DNA of 64,000 bases from Flabesymbios commensalis (taxonomy: Eukaryota; Annelida; Polychaeta; Terebellida; Flabelligeridae). The notes under the pieces are model-generated. The model was not told where the DNA came from and did no database searches. It saw only the letters and a program-made list of their open reading frames with translations. The DNA lies in NCBI GenBank assembly GCA_964017125.1, contig OZ024912.1, positions 82,302,658 to 82,366,657 on the forward strand. Direction: 5' to 3'. Positions 61,401 through 63,404 of the stretch are shown one piece after another (positions within the stretch are counted from its first letter, which is position 1; each line of letters begins with the position of its first letter). Both the position numbers and the translations under genes were made by a program.

Positions 61401-61859
61401 CGCCTCACCATATCACTCTGGTGGGCATTCACCATAGTGATTGTCGGGGCATATAATGGTAACCTAATCGCCTCGCTGACAGCACCGCGACTTCACATCC
61501 CTATTAACACGTTATCAGACGTGGCCAGTGGGGATTACCTGATGGGTTGGATGTCAGGGACATCATACCACGAGCTACTGTCCACAGCAGAGGGTCAGGT
61601 GTACGATGACATCCGGAGTAAGGTGGCCGGAGCTGACACGCTTTATGATAATAACATGCAGGGTATAGAGAGATGTCTGAATGATCCCAGATATGTATTC
61701 CTTGTGGAGAAGCTGTTCTATAAGAGCATCCAGACACAGTATCCTAACCTGAACATTAAAAAGTGTGACCTGATTAGGGCTCAGGAGGAACTGTTCCCGG
61801 CCATGTTCGGGTTCCCGTTCCGTAAGAACAGCCCTTATGTGCGAGCTTTCTCAACACAG
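34413..61859 (+). CDS. Ionotropic glutamate receptor-like gene, 12 coding exons, 3' end not seen
   Basis: Twelve exons with GT/AG borders and consistent phases give 725 codons. Layout by residue: signal peptide 1-17, amino-terminal (periplasmic-binding-fold) domain to about 395, S1 about 400-505, M1 about 509-530, pore loop with GALLQQG at 556-562, M3 about 574-598 ending AYNGNLIASLT, S2 from about 603. Ligand contacts of glutamate receptors are kept by position: Arg469 in TLTWERSELVDF, the SGTS loop at 624-627 and Glu675 in FLVEK. The pore tip has Gln, as in unedited calcium-permeable receptors. M3 departs from the usual SYTANLAAF and looks more like IR-type or divergent protostome receptors. 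M4 is missing up to the window end, so the last exon lies beyond 64 kb or is lost. Expected product: a cation channel subunit in the plasma membrane. Subfamily (GluD-, kainate- or IR-like) is unsettled. Confidence 0.92.
34481..34553 (+). CDS. Receptor exon 1: start and signal peptide
   Basis: ATG at 34481 opens MYKIILVSLTVIGVVMC, a typical signal peptide (Lys near the N-terminus, a hydrophobic core, small residues before the likely cut), then HVKQIHI. The exon ends in phase 1 at the donor ATAG/GTGGGT. I chose this start because it gives a signal peptide and joins exon 2 in frame; the two upstream ATGs close after six codons. Confidence 0.75.
34560..35285 (+). repeat. Intron 1 minisatellite, TTATATTTATATTCC..AGCTAAAAT unit
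   Basis: Almost the whole first intron is an imperfect tandem array with a unit of about 35-45 bp: GTTATATTTATATTCCTAGC then TAAAATGACT. About sixteen units are visible. Confidence 0.85.
35293..35499 (+). CDS. Receptor exon 2: start of amino-terminal domain with sequon repeat
   Basis: The acceptor TGTGTTTTCAG precedes GTGTTTTTC; the donor is AAAAG/GTGCGT. Phase 1 on both sides. The product GVFLEQNSTQQSS... contains three tandem 8-residue units, DPHNVTHI, DPHNVTCL and DPHNFTLF, encoded by a 24-bp direct repeat at 35367-35438; each unit makes an N-glycosylation sequon. It closes with INTENMTEFDITRK. The sequence is not conserved enough to assign to a family by itself; it belongs to the gene by phase and position. 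Confidence 0.7.
35615..35680. repeat. Foldback, TCATTTAAAGC..GGAAAT family
   Basis: TTCGTCATTTAAAGCCGGAA faces TTCCAGCTTTAAATGACGAA around TTTCGCTAGCAA. Relatives at 33815, 51440, 57165 and 60195. Confidence 0.8.
35858..35937 (+). pseudogene. Decayed copy 1 of the exon 2 3' edge
   Basis: ATATCACACCATTAGCAA.. then ATGTCAGAATTCGTTATCAC and AAGGAAAGGCACG parallels the last 50 bases of exon 2 plus the intron start. The donor GT is GC here. Confidence 0.65.
36178..36240 (+). pseudogene. Decayed copy 2 of the exon 2 3' edge
   Basis: CATCATCAATACAGAACAGA, ATTCGATTTCACAAGAAAAG, then GCACGTTTGTGTAATTTGAG. The intron start TGCGTTTGTCTAATTTTTG is matched closely; the donor GT is GC. Confidence 0.7.
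36310..36433. repeat. Dispersed repeat with GAGCCTTTAGGCAAACATC motif
   Basis: Matches the family at 19720-19960 through AATTGAGGTGTGAGCCTTTA and TTGTTCATTGAACATGTACT. It sits between two of the decayed exon-edge copies. Confidence 0.6.
36434..36500 (+). pseudogene. Decayed copy 3 of the exon 2 3' edge
   Basis: ATAATCAACATAAATGACAT, GTCAGAACTCGATATTACAG, then GGAAATATGCGCTGTGTAAT. The donor position reads AT. Confidence 0.6.
36640..36720. mobile_element. CAGCAAACAC-family MITE core
   Basis: CTGACCCAACAGCTAATAAA.., CATTAAGCCAGCATCACAGA, CGGTGGGCCAGCAATAAAAC, closing with CTCGTGTTTACC. Confidence 0.5.
36738..36866. mobile_element. Foldback MITE, TCCCTTTGGAGTTAGAAGG ends
   Basis: CCCTTTGGAGTTAGAAGGTG faces CACCTTCTAACTCCAAGGGG. 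The inner motif CTAAACTGCCACTTTACA is present in both directions and once more in between, so three arms are stacked. Confidence 0.85.
36867..37567. other. Foldback and unassigned intron sequence
   Basis: 36985-37060 is a foldback of the ACTTGAAGTTGTG family around GGGTCGCGGTAGCGAGAC. The rest of this part of intron 2 is unassigned; 37200-37340 recalls 16255-16375 (CAATCATG.CAATATCG.GACAGAA and CTTCAGGGGTTCTTTATAGTGCACAG-like fragments). Confidence 0.5.
37568..38050 (+). repeat. Direct duplication of about 115 bp, 360 bp apart
   Basis: CACACTG.CTACCAGCATAC, CACAGGTTTTGCT and CATGTGAT.GCGTCAA occur at 37570-37690 and 37930-38045, with about 85% agreement by eye. Confidence 0.7.
38051..38605. 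other. Unassigned intron sequence with one MITE core
   Basis: 38435-38505 is a CAGCAAACAC-family core (GTTTTAATGTTGGTCCATCG facing CTGGCCCAACATTAAACCAA). No exon-like segment found. Confidence 0.45.
38606..39020 (-). mobile_element. TAC-tailed short retroelement, minus orientation
   Basis: Read on the minus strand it has ATCATTCATCTCATCAATTG, then TTATAATGTCACTTAAAAG, TGCCGAAAAGT, AAAGCAATGATTTAC and a (TAC)n tail. Upstream is a GGCATGTCTGGGGGTATATC palindrome-like segment. Relatives at 43731 (plus), 51950 (minus) and 62290 (plus). No protein is recognised; the frames crossing it are not conserved between copies. Its 3' end resembles that of the LINE at 53483-56112. Confidence 0.75.
39110..39415 (+). 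mobile_element. Dimeric tRNA-derived SINE, diverged first head
   Basis: The second head GGGGAGCCCCCGTGACCAAG, GTGCTCGAATTTCGAATTC and the body CCCCAGGAGGTTCTTCTGGC are clear. Upstream, TTTCAAAAAACAAAAGGTTT is the linker and the first head is strongly changed. Confidence 0.8.
39416..40030. other. Unassigned intron sequence
   Basis: 39665-39800 begins with a TTATT run and reads like a reverse LINE 3' end, but no coding part supports it. Confidence 0.4.
40030..40315. repeat. Two foldbacks: ACTTGAAGTTGTG and GCAGTAACTGC families
   Basis: 40045-40105: ATTCACTCACTTAAAATTGT facing CACAACTTCAAGTGGGTGAA. 40230-40315: GCAAAGCCAAAAGGCAGTAA facing TACTGTCTTTTGACTTTGC. Confidence 0.7.
40493..40692. other. 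Assembly gap, 200 N
   Basis: Exactly 200 unknown bases, a round number that suggests a placeholder. Both edges are in the same GCAGTAACTGC tandem palindrome, so the assembly probably broke in the array. Confidence 1.
40693..41075. repeat. Tandem palindromic array, about 115-120-bp unit
   Basis: Unit: GCAGTAACTGCTTACTT, a facing AAGTAA(G/A)CAGTTACTGCTG, then TTTGTCTTTGAGCTGCA and ATCGAGTACTGGCATACTGA. Three to four units are visible, each with its own hairpin. Confidence 0.85.
41186..41295. mobile_element. CAGCAAACAC-family MITE, full copy
   Basis: CCCAGCAAACACGAAATATT faces ACGTCTCGTATTTGCTGGG, with CCAATGCCGGTACAATG and CATTGTACCGGCATTGG as inner arms. This is one of the cleanest copies. 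Confidence 0.85.
41715..42270 (+). repeat. Direct repeat in the 3.4-kb element, interrupted by a MITE
   Basis: AAAATGCAGTTTTGAATGAG with CATAGTTTTATGTGCA (41708) recurs as AAAATGCAGTTTCGAATGAA with ATATTTTTATGTGCATGGTC (42124), and TCTCATT.G.GGCACAAA.TAT follows in both. The first unit is split by the MITE at 41755-41992. Confidence 0.7.
41755..41992. mobile_element. MITE with GGGCTCGGCACAAAC-type ends, nested
   Basis: The left end AAGGCTAGACACTAACTG and the right end (complement AGGGCTCGGCACAAACGG) are imperfect inverted repeats. The interior has CTTGCCCTCACCC and TTGCCCCGGGCAATCGG. It interrupts a direct repeat unit, so it is younger than the host element. Confidence 0.65.
42985..43050. 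mobile_element. Small foldback, GAACCTGCTATGAACAGCC
   Basis: AGAACCTGCTATGAACAGCC faces GGCTGTTCATAGGAGGTTC with a 25-base loop. It lies directly before the next MITE. Confidence 0.75.
43062..43264. mobile_element. GGCGGATC-family MITE, diverged, 5-bp duplication TCATT
   Basis: Left end CAGTGGCGCCACCC, right end GACTGGCCACCG, flanked by TCATT (43057-43061 and 43265-43269). The interior shares TTTGGGCTAAAATATG and TTGTCAATTCCAGGA with the copy at 58372. Confidence 0.7.
43731..43998 (+). mobile_element. TAC-tailed short retroelement, plus orientation
   Basis: Reverse complement of much of 38606-38890, with GAAACTCAAGTCTCCGGCCG, a CATGTCTGGGGGTATATCCC segment, TGTCACTTAAAAGACC, GCCGAAAAGTGACGC and a (TAC)n tail. 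Confidence 0.8.
44000..44820. other. Unassigned AT-rich intron sequence
   Basis: No splice-flanked reading frame or repeat family recognised. Confidence 0.45.
45165..45240 (+). repeat. GACGTC hairpin element, core only
   Basis: CTTACAGTGCGGGGATCGAC, TTGCGACGTCAGAATCTGAC and GTCTAAAGTCGATCCTCGCA. The left flank of the family is absent. Confidence 0.8.
45270..46310 (+). pseudogene. Non-LTR retrotransposon reverse transcriptase, broken and 5' truncated
   Basis: Codes for a LINE reverse transcriptase starting at NNYRGISLLSIFSKVYSSVL (motif region 1-2), then EEQNGFRKGRSCEEHAF, FIDFEKSFDWIDRD (motif A, Asp), GVRQSDALSAKLFN (motif B, usual GVRQG changed) and CADDLTLIAD (catalytic DD, usual YADD changed), then RYKYLGLIFDE (motif E region) and a thumb-like end with YNCMVNPVCDYFSALWG. 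A stop follows LSK at 45741-45743 and further frame changes separate motif B, the DD motif and the C-terminal part, so it is dead. Endonuclease and most of the 5' part are absent. Clade is unsettled (CR1/L2/RTE-like wording of the motifs). It lies in receptor intron 2, in the same orientation as the gene. Confidence 0.85.
46311..47155. other. Unassigned intron sequence with a foldback
   Basis: 46640-46733 is a foldback: GTGATACCTGAATGTTTTCA faces TGAAACGTTCAGGTATCACA. 46370-46510 (CAAGTTTCAAATTTTGCACA and ATTCCAATATGGCCGCCATA) has no assigned origin. Confidence 0.5.
47156..47232 (+). pseudogene. Partial forward copy of intron 2 end and exon 3 start
   Basis: TTTTTAATAGTGACATGCTG, TTTTTACAGCCCATGATAGT and GTGGCTACAGACAAAGTGAC match the acceptor region and first 35 bases of exon 3, 430 bases upstream of it. 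It keeps the AG but the coding similarity ends after about 35 bases. Confidence 0.75.
47632..47913 (+). CDS. Receptor exon 3: amino-terminal domain
   Basis: Acceptor TTTTATTACAG, donor TTTG/GTGAGT, phase 1 at both ends. The product begins AYDSVTTDNVTLFLSLLHHS and has GVADTLDVPIIHTSPC, equivalent to the part of glutamate receptor amino-terminal domains where a first lobe strand ends in a VP.I motif, followed by a Cys-rich segment (CRTCHH, CTRIPCPHP) and SQILIDVILYARW and IIFYDNEF. The four cysteines in about thirty residues could form disulfides. A second full-length copy lies inverted at 53084-53365. Confidence 0.88.
47914..48484. other. Intron 3, first part
   Basis: Includes a MITE fragment near 47945-47965 (GGTTCAATGCTGGGCCAGC) and, at 48225-48440, a stretch like a reverse LINE 3' end (ACAAGATGTTTATTTCTGCA, ACAAATACAAGACTACATAA). 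No coding part. Confidence 0.45.
48485..49885 (+). repeat. 144-bp satellite array, about ten units, in intron 3
   Basis: AATGGTCTAGCCATCTAGCA anchors at about 48514, 48682, 48827, 48969, 49114, 49258, 49402, 49546, 49690 and 49845, so the unit is 142-145 bp except at the ends. Each unit also has GATAGGCGGCCATTTTGAAT, GATGCATCCTCTCC and CACATTTTGTTTTATAGT. Units differ at many sites, so the array is not very recent. Confidence 0.93.
49886..50290 (+). repeat. Dispersed repeat following the satellite
   Basis: GGTCAACTTCAAGGTCAAGG, AAAAGGCACAACTAGGGACC, a short ATGTATGTGC array, CAATCGGACTAGTACTTTCA and GAGATATGCTTCGGAAAC. The AAAGGCACA.CTAG..CC motif occurs twice (49970 and 50147), so the repeat is internally duplicated. 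Its wording resembles non-autonomous repeats common in mollusc genomes; class not settled. Confidence 0.5.
50657..50829 (+). CDS. Receptor exon 4: amino-terminal domain
   Basis: Acceptor CCTGTTTTACCAG, donor AAAAAG/GTGACA; starts in phase 1 and ends in phase 0. Product DDAVREAFLHALSHHQVTFL then LLDIGRPEELMDHKYLLIHN and SEGRLINLLKK. Joined to exon 3 it reads FYDNEF-DDAVREAF, the helix after the first hinge of the domain. Confidence 0.85.
50865..50925. repeat. Foldback, ACTTGAAGTTGTG family
   Basis: TTTTCACCCTCTTGAAGTTG faces CAACTTCAAGTGAGTGAAAA around GGATCGCGGTAGCAAGA, 36 bases into intron 4. Confidence 0.85.
51165..51320 (+). CDS. Receptor exon 5: amino-terminal domain
   Basis: Acceptor TTTTGTTTTAG, donor GAACAG/GTACGT, phase 0 on both sides. 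Product VRWGHLDLIGPFYHWLIADL, WGLDKSLVTSLIQDGDNVG, IVSLRCMDNSPEQ. YHWLIADL matches the strand-turn of glutamate receptor amino-terminal domains (YHYLIANL in AMPA-type, WHWLLIN in delta-type). Confidence 0.9.
51430..51490. repeat. Foldback, GGAATTGCTAACGCAATT family
   Basis: TTTCATTTAAAACTGGAATT, GCTAACGC, then AATTTTTTGTATATGAAG; the right arm is diverged. Confidence 0.55.
51491..51949. other. Intron 5, unassigned part
   Basis: No repeat or exon-like segment recognised. Confidence 0.45.
51950..52298 (-). mobile_element. TAC-tailed short retroelement, minus orientation
   Basis: Starts (left) with TAGTAGTAGTAGTAAATTAT, GCTTTACGTCACTTTTCGGC and CTTTTAAGAGACATTATAAT, then GGGTTATTGAGAGCG and the family 5' part ATCCTACGTGAGAGACATAA. 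It ends about 100 bases before exon 6. Confidence 0.75.
52399..52530 (+). CDS. Receptor exon 6: end of the second lobe of the amino-terminal domain
   Basis: Acceptor TTTATATTCCCAG, donor ATTGAG/GTGAGT, phase 0 on both sides. Product LLDQSIQAIELVVKREMVDV, VGNNTGTGYINTWTINTDIV, KEIE. The start is a choice: the reading frame stays open upstream, but this acceptor has the best tract and the right phase, and LDQSIQAIEL matches the FDAVLLxA-type helix of these domains. Confidence 0.78.
52860..53055 (+). repeat. GACGTC hairpin element, full copy
   Basis: From GAGACCAAAGAGGTTTTTTT through TTTGAAATCATCATAAATGT, GAAAACCCATGTTATGG, CTCTTTCAGAGCGGGGATCG to the closing GTCGATCCCCGCTCTGAAAG. It ends exactly where the inverted exon copy begins. 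Confidence 0.85.
53060..53396 (-). pseudogene. Inverted, open second copy of exon 3 with its splice sites
   Basis: On the minus strand 53365 down to 53084 is 282 bases, the same length as exon 3, with no stop in the exon frame and an identical acceptor (TTTATTACAG/CC) and donor (TTTG/GTGAGT). About 9 of 93 residues differ (for example HHSHP/HHTHP, CHHAT/CHHDI, ARWQEV/ARWVEV). Similarity extends about 30 bases into both intron sides. It points against the direction of transcription, inside intron 6, so it cannot be spliced into the normal mRNA as it lies. I list it as a pseudogene because no matching exons exist on its strand. Confidence 0.85.
53467..53482 (+). repeat. Left target-site duplication of the LINE
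   Basis: CTTACTCTAATGTGCG, repeated exactly at 56113-56128. Confidence 0.85.
53484..54830 (+). CDS. LINE reverse transcriptase (5' truncated)
   Basis: Motifs in order: VIPIPKPGKDRTDPNNYRPI (region 1-2), KYQCGFQKGKSTTDHL, GVFFDLEKAYDTTW (motif A, catalytic Asp), EEGVPQGSILSPTLF (motif B), KSLYVDDLAVYC (motif C, YVDD), VKFLGLFFDKKLSF (motif E), then IYRSHIRSKLDYGCIVYGSA of the thumb. All catalytic residues are present. The endonuclease and N-terminal part were lost on insertion. The frame could be read further upstream into flanking host DNA, but that part is outside the target duplication. TGA at 54828-54830 ends this part. Confidence 0.9.
   Translation, partial: NDLWQSQDFPDGWREATVIPIPKPGKDRTDPNNYRPIALTSCLCKIMERMINHRLTWFLQDNNIITKYQCGFQKGKSTTDHLVRLETYIRQGFVKNQHTVGVFFDLEKAYDTTWKGGIMKDLHEMGLKGRLPSFIDNFLKGRKFKVRLDNTHSSLNPQEEGVPQGSILSPTLFTVKINSIIDALPDDIEKSLYVDDLAVYCQSSNMAIIERRLQGCLDKLVTCADENGFKFSPTKTLCVHFCKKNGLQPEPDLKLYGQQLPVEEQVKFLGLFFDKKLSFIPHIKYMKDKCRKALQLLRVISSKDWGGDRTTLLRIYRSHIRSKLDYGCIVYGSARRSYLAVLDPIANQGLRLCSGAFRTSPIESLLVETGEPSLETRRLKLSLQYYMKMKANPENPAYSCVVNPEYKRLFHNKPGTIPTLGIRLQPHLEDMKVELDAISVVRPPECPP
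54831..55733 (+). CDS. LINE RNase H and C-terminal zinc-knuckle region
   Basis: In the same frame as the reverse transcriptase, after one stop. RNase H catalytic residues are complete: Asp in VYTDGSKED, Glu in AELLAIEAA, Asp in ITDSLSSLQA and Asp in GNERADVLAKAA, with the WVPSHIGIQGN signature. The C-terminus has CCNTRLTVRHVLLSC, the CCHC-like knuckle found at the end of Jockey/I-type proteins. In life the frame would be one polyprotein with the reverse transcriptase. Confidence 0.9.
   Translation, partial: LLQQPNILFNLSDLRKGDTCPLVFQSMLLELFCRFPRHRKVYTDGSKEDKRTAMSFVCDDHEFSCRINDEASICTAELLAIEAAIEYIWDSSDEEFMIITDSLSSLQALKSQKLNNPIVSNILHMCHYLSGHKDIIFCWVPSHIGIQGNERADVLAKAALDKTKQFYYIPYTDFKYNISVYLDDILQGEWDINVTSKLFEVQPIIKRSFTPMERRRDDVVLCRARIGHAYFTNGYLLRGELRPMCCNTRLTVRHVLLSCAKYAHIRRKYFAFNSLFELFRDTPAGFIIQFLRECNLYSMF
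56113..56128 (+). repeat. Right target-site duplication of the LINE
   Basis: CTTACTCTAATGTGCG; its first bases merge with the CTTAC tail of the element. Confidence 0.85.
56280..56362 (+). repeat. Duplicated splice acceptor of exon 7
   Basis: TTGCGCTTGTCATTACAG/GCTTTT (AG at 56296-56297) and TTGTGCATGTCATTACAG/GCTTTA (AG at 56345-56346) are 49 bases apart with two differences in 24 bases. Use of the upstream one would add 49 bases and shift the frame to an early stop. Confidence 0.75.
56347..56532 (+). CDS. Receptor exon 7: link from amino-terminal domain to S1
   Basis: Acceptor GTCATTACAG, donor TTTCAA/GTGAGT, phase 0 on both sides. Product ALLRSSDPVASIWTLTWTGN, DQGAFKQVGCWDSDRGLYFT, YYLFPMLHQGFNNRTLLVAS, FQ. 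FKQVGCW matches the strand before the linker (RKIGYW in other receptors) and NRTLLVASFQ the first strand of S1. NRT is a glycosylation sequon. Confidence 0.9.
56565..56900 (-). repeat. GACGTC hairpin element, reverse, with a nested MITE
   Basis: The family core (GACTGACTTTAGACGTCAGA) and reverse flank (AGCCCATAACATAGGGATTC, AATTGAAAAAACCCTTTGGT) are split at about 56713 and 56846 by a small foldback. Confidence 0.85.
56714..56845. mobile_element. Foldback MITE ACAGAGCCGTAGCC, nested, 3-bp duplication
   Basis: ACAGAGCCGTAGCC at the left and GGCTACGGCTCTGT at the right are exact inverted ends. ATT lies on both sides, and uninterrupted copies of the host repeat (GACATTTATAATG) show the empty site with one ATT. 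Confidence 0.85.
57165..57230. repeat. Foldback, GGAATTGCTAACGCAATT family
   Basis: TTTCGTCATTTGAAGCTGGA faces TTGCTTCAAATGAAGAAAAT around ATTGCTAACGCAATT. Confidence 0.85.
57590..57750. repeat. Short direct and inverted repeat, ATATCGCCCATTGTGAAC
   Basis: ATATCGCCCATTGTGAACTG at 57609 and ATATCGCCCATTGTGAACTT at 57659, then an inverted AGTTCACAACGGGAGATAT at 57726. It ends 20 bases before the exon 8 acceptor. Confidence 0.75.
57771..57862 (+). CDS. Receptor exon 8: S1, first part
   Basis: Acceptor ATCGTTTTTTAG, donor TTTCAG/GTAACG; starts in phase 0 and ends in phase 2. Product YPPHTIKQKNGEWTGLFYDI, LNEMATVMNF, matching the P-rich strand and first helix of glutamate receptor ligand domains (EPPFVM..GKWTG.SIDLL.E.A..L.F). 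Confidence 0.92.
57979..58039 (+). CDS. Receptor exon 9: S1, middle part
   Basis: Acceptor CATTTGTTTCAG, donor AGACGG/GTAAAA; starts in phase 2 and ends in phase 0. Product SYKVVETKGQFNGAIGVLKR then R, the strand-loop stretch usually reading NG.IG.L before the next helix. At 61 bases it is a micro-exon for this family, but phase and motif agree. Confidence 0.88.
58372..58623. mobile_element. GGCGGATC-terminated MITE with 5-bp duplication ATCAG
   Basis: Left end CAGAGGCGGATCTAG, right end TGGATCCGCCACTG, ATCAG on both sides (58367-58371 and 58624-58628). The interior has two poly-C runs that can pair in inverted fashion (GGGGGCGCAGCC, GGCGCCCCCC). Confidence 0.85.
58624..58975. other. Intron 9, unassigned part
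   Basis: Contains a loose inverted pair (GTGATTGGTCGACAT and ATGTCAACTAATCAC) at 58731-58769. No exon-like segment. Confidence 0.45.
58978..59340. repeat. Two GACGTC hairpin elements, head to head
   Basis: A reverse copy at 58978-59120 (half core, then the GACCCATAAGATAGG flank) followed by a forward copy at 59133-59340 with the palindrome GTTGTCAGAATCTGACGTC facing its complement. It ends 32 bases before exon 10. Confidence 0.85.
59373..59565 (+). CDS. Receptor exon 10: S1 with ligand arginine, start of M1
   Basis: Acceptor CGTTGTTTGTAG, donor GTGCTAG/GTAATT; starts in phase 0 and ends in phase 1. Product EADLAVGGFTLTWERSELVD, FTVPFMVDTHVMVMKKPDVT, GPSMFLYTEPFTSRVWYALG, LAVL. The Arg of TWER aligns with the ligand alpha-carboxyl contact of all glutamate-binding receptors; the usual Pro of PLT.T..R is Gly here. 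FLYTEPFTSRVWY leads into M1. Confidence 0.95.
59566..59640 (+). repeat. Tandem copy of the exon 10 end with a second donor
   Basis: TATTCACCAGCCGACTGTGG, TATGCACTAGGCCTGGCTGT and GCTAG/GTAATAATA repeat the last 50 bases of exon 10 and its donor 64 bases further on with about three differences. Use of the second donor would add 64 bases and shift the frame. Confidence 0.9.
59641..60376. other. Intron 10 with two foldbacks
   Basis: 59935-60045 is a GACGTC hairpin copy with a reduced right arm. 60195-60250 is a GAAATTGC family foldback (CATTTTAAGCTGAAATTGCG facing GCAATTTCATTTATGAAAT). The rest is unassigned. Confidence 0.6.
60377..60505 (+). CDS. Receptor exon 11: M1 end and pore loop
   Basis: Acceptor TGTCTCTCTTTTCAG, donor CAGCAAG/GTCAGT, phase 1 on both sides. 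Product VVGFVVWLVARLSPGKHRET, SVTPEEYDLQIAIWQTFGAL, LQQ. LVARLSP is the usual end of M1 (LV.RFSP) and GALLQQG forms the pore loop with Gln at the tip. Confidence 0.93.
60594..60682. mobile_element. Palindromic MITE, ACTGGGCACACGACG type
   Basis: CCACTGGGCACACAACGTTT faces CGCTGTGTAGACGTGTCCAG with a GTTGAATCAACTTC centre. Confidence 0.75.
60860..60940. mobile_element. Partial MITE, ACTGGGCAC type
   Basis: CCCCACTGGGCACTTGAGGC and ATCAACGTTGCATCATGATG only; the right end is lost. Confidence 0.45.
61075..61160. mobile_element. Palindromic MITE, ACTGGGCACACGACG type
   Basis: CCCACTGGGCACATGACGTT faces AACGACGTGTGCCCAGTGTT around GTTGAAACAACGTCATTGAC. Confidence 0.8.
61155..61368 (+). repeat. 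Decayed copies of the exon 12 acceptor and exon start
   Basis: TTTTTACTCTAGTTATGGTA occurs at 61194 and 61291 and resembles the true TTTTTCTTCTAGGTATGGTG at 61357. The middle copy parallels about 60 bases of exon 12 (GTGTTGTGGAGCTGGTCACC versus CGGTGTGGAGCCAGCCGCCT). A further TTATGGTGTTTGTTTCCTG stands at 61159. Confidence 0.75.
61369..61859 (+). CDS. Receptor exon 12: M3 and S2
   Basis: Acceptor GTTTTTCTTCTAG, donor CACAG/GTAAGT; starts in phase 1 and ends in phase 0. The product starts GMVFVSRCGASRLTISLWWA, has the M3 end FTIVIVGAYNGNLIASLTAP, then the ligand lobe: MSGTSYHELL (loop contacting the ligand gamma-carboxyl), CLNDPRYVFLVEKLFYKS (Glu contacting the amino group), and LFPAMFGFPFRKNSPYVRAF, the near-universal GFxxxKxSPYxxxF motif before M4. 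M3 replaces the SYTANLAAF gate with AYNGNLIAS, so gating may differ. The exon is large and intact. Confidence 0.95.
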
Positions 61860-62289
61860 TAAGTATAACAGAAAGTGTTTGTGGTGTCAGGCATTTGATA
61901 AAATTGTATGTAGATCCACCATTTCCATTTGTGTATCATTAATCCAGCATTAACTAAACATTTCGTTATTTGGTTGCTTGGTTACTTGATTGCTAGGGTA
62001 CTGGTATGGCTACTGATAATGATACTTTCCATCCCACCTGGGAGGGTCATTAGGGATCTATCTGTCCCATATATATTGCATACTGTACTCCATGGTATGG
62101 AAGTACAAGTCTAAAGCGATTATCCAAGAGAACTTGCAGCCTCCACGCGTTTGGCTATTTTCTCCGGCTGGGTTGTTAGTGGTGTACCCTGGTTTCTCAG
62201 CTCAACAGTGGTGCCAAGACAGCTCCCGCATCATTGCGGGCACTGGTGTTGGCCATGTTAAGTCATTAAACTATCGGCAATAGAGCGTT
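61860..62289. other. Sequence after exon 12, no M4 exon found
   Basis: A hydrophobic open stretch at 61950-62040 is rich in TTG and GCTTG repeats, has no usable acceptor in phase 0 and does not resemble M4. Confidence 0.5.
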
Positions 62290-62495
62290 TGACATTAATT
62301 CTTTCACACGGGATGAATGCAATTTCCCTTAGTTTTTCTGGGGACTATCTCACACAAGAACTCCAGTCTCACGTCATCATCTTTACATCATGCATCTCAG
62401 CAATGGAATGCATTTTTTTTATCATATTACAATGTCACTTAAATGATCATTAGTGCCAAAAAGTGACGTCAAGCAACATTCTACTTCTACTTGAT
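62290..62495 (+). mobile_element. TAC-tailed short retroelement, plus orientation, diverged
   Basis: CACGTCATCATCTTTACATC, ATGCATCTCAGCAATGGAAT, ACAATGTCACTTAAATGATC, GTGCCAAAAAGTGACGTCAA and a TACTTCTACTT tail. Confidence 0.7.
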
Positions 62496-62580
62496 TGCTT
62501 GATAGCTTGCTTCATTTATTGTTAGATTGCTTTCTTGTTTGCTTGCTTGTGTGCTATATCAGCAAAGATAATAATACTAT

Positions 62581-62683
62581 CCCAGCAAACACAAAACATT
62601 TTTATAACATTACTACAATGTTGGACCAACGTCGAAGACCGACGTTGTATAAATGTTATGAAAATGGTTTGTGTTTGCTGGGA
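62581..62683. mobile_element. CAGCAAACAC-family MITE, full copy
   Basis: CCCAGCAAACACAAAACATT faces AATGGTTTGTGTTTGCTGGG, centre TTGGACCAACGTCGAAG. Very close to the copy at 711-820. Confidence 0.85.
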
Positions 62684-63180
62684 TATGTGTTTCACACCTG
62701 ATGCCGCATTAAGAGCGAGTTCCCAAATCATAGAAAGTTTATATACCTGAGTGACATCTATGAGTAAATAATTCACCAATGCTCTCAGATGGGCTTTGGG
62801 TTGAGACACATATAATATTAATATTTTTGCTGAAAAAAAACAGCTGAAACGGCTGACCCCCTTGCATATTGACAGTGAGAGCTTTCCTGGCAAACACAGC
62901 ACACTAAAATGTGTGTGGGGGATGGGTGTCACCTCCGCGTGGTCCCCCCTGGGCAACTTTTTAGAAGGCCAAGCACACCCAAACGTTTTTTGCCTTTTGC
63001 CTTTCATCGAACCGGGTTTTTCTATTTTTTTGACGTGAAGTTTTTTGTGTTTGTTTTCCGGTGGTTCAGGGTTTTTCACTGAGGTTGTTATGTTTATTTT
63101 CGAATAGTTTTCAGTTCAAATTCTTTATATATTCTTCATATATTCTTATTTATATATTTTATATATTTTTTCATTGTACT
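62684..63180. other. No gene recognised
   Basis: T-rich and mixed sequence; 62860-63010 is GC-richer but has no repeat partner or splice-flanked frame that I could find. Confidence 0.45.
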
Positions 63181-63380
63181 TGTGGTGCCTCACAGTGCTC
63201 TCACAGATTATGATCGCTCTGTCGTGCTAACTCTCGATGACAGACCCGATCCCCAGCTGTGGGGGCATTGTAGGTCTACTCATAATTCCTCTATGATTTT
63301 TTTTTTGTGTTTGCAGTGGTTTCTCTTTGTCATCCTGGCGATGGACGGGATGTCCGAAAGAAATCATTGCCATATAATTA
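63181..63380 (+). pseudogene. Two partial decayed copies of the exon at 63405
   Basis: 63181-63290 parallels the exon's second half and donor (TGATCGCTCTGT, CTGTGGGGGCA, GTAGGTCT). 63318-63378 parallels its first half (GTTTCTCTTTGTCATCCTGG, GAAAGAAATCATTGCCATA). Both contain changes that close the frame. Confidence 0.7.
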
Positions 63381-63404
63381 TTTTTTCACTTCATTGTTTT
63401 AAAG

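Noticed and set aside
61929-62114. Hydrophobic stretch as receptor M4
   Set aside because: No phase-0 acceptor gives this frame, the sequence is TTGCTTG-type repeat, and the usual residues before M4 are absent.
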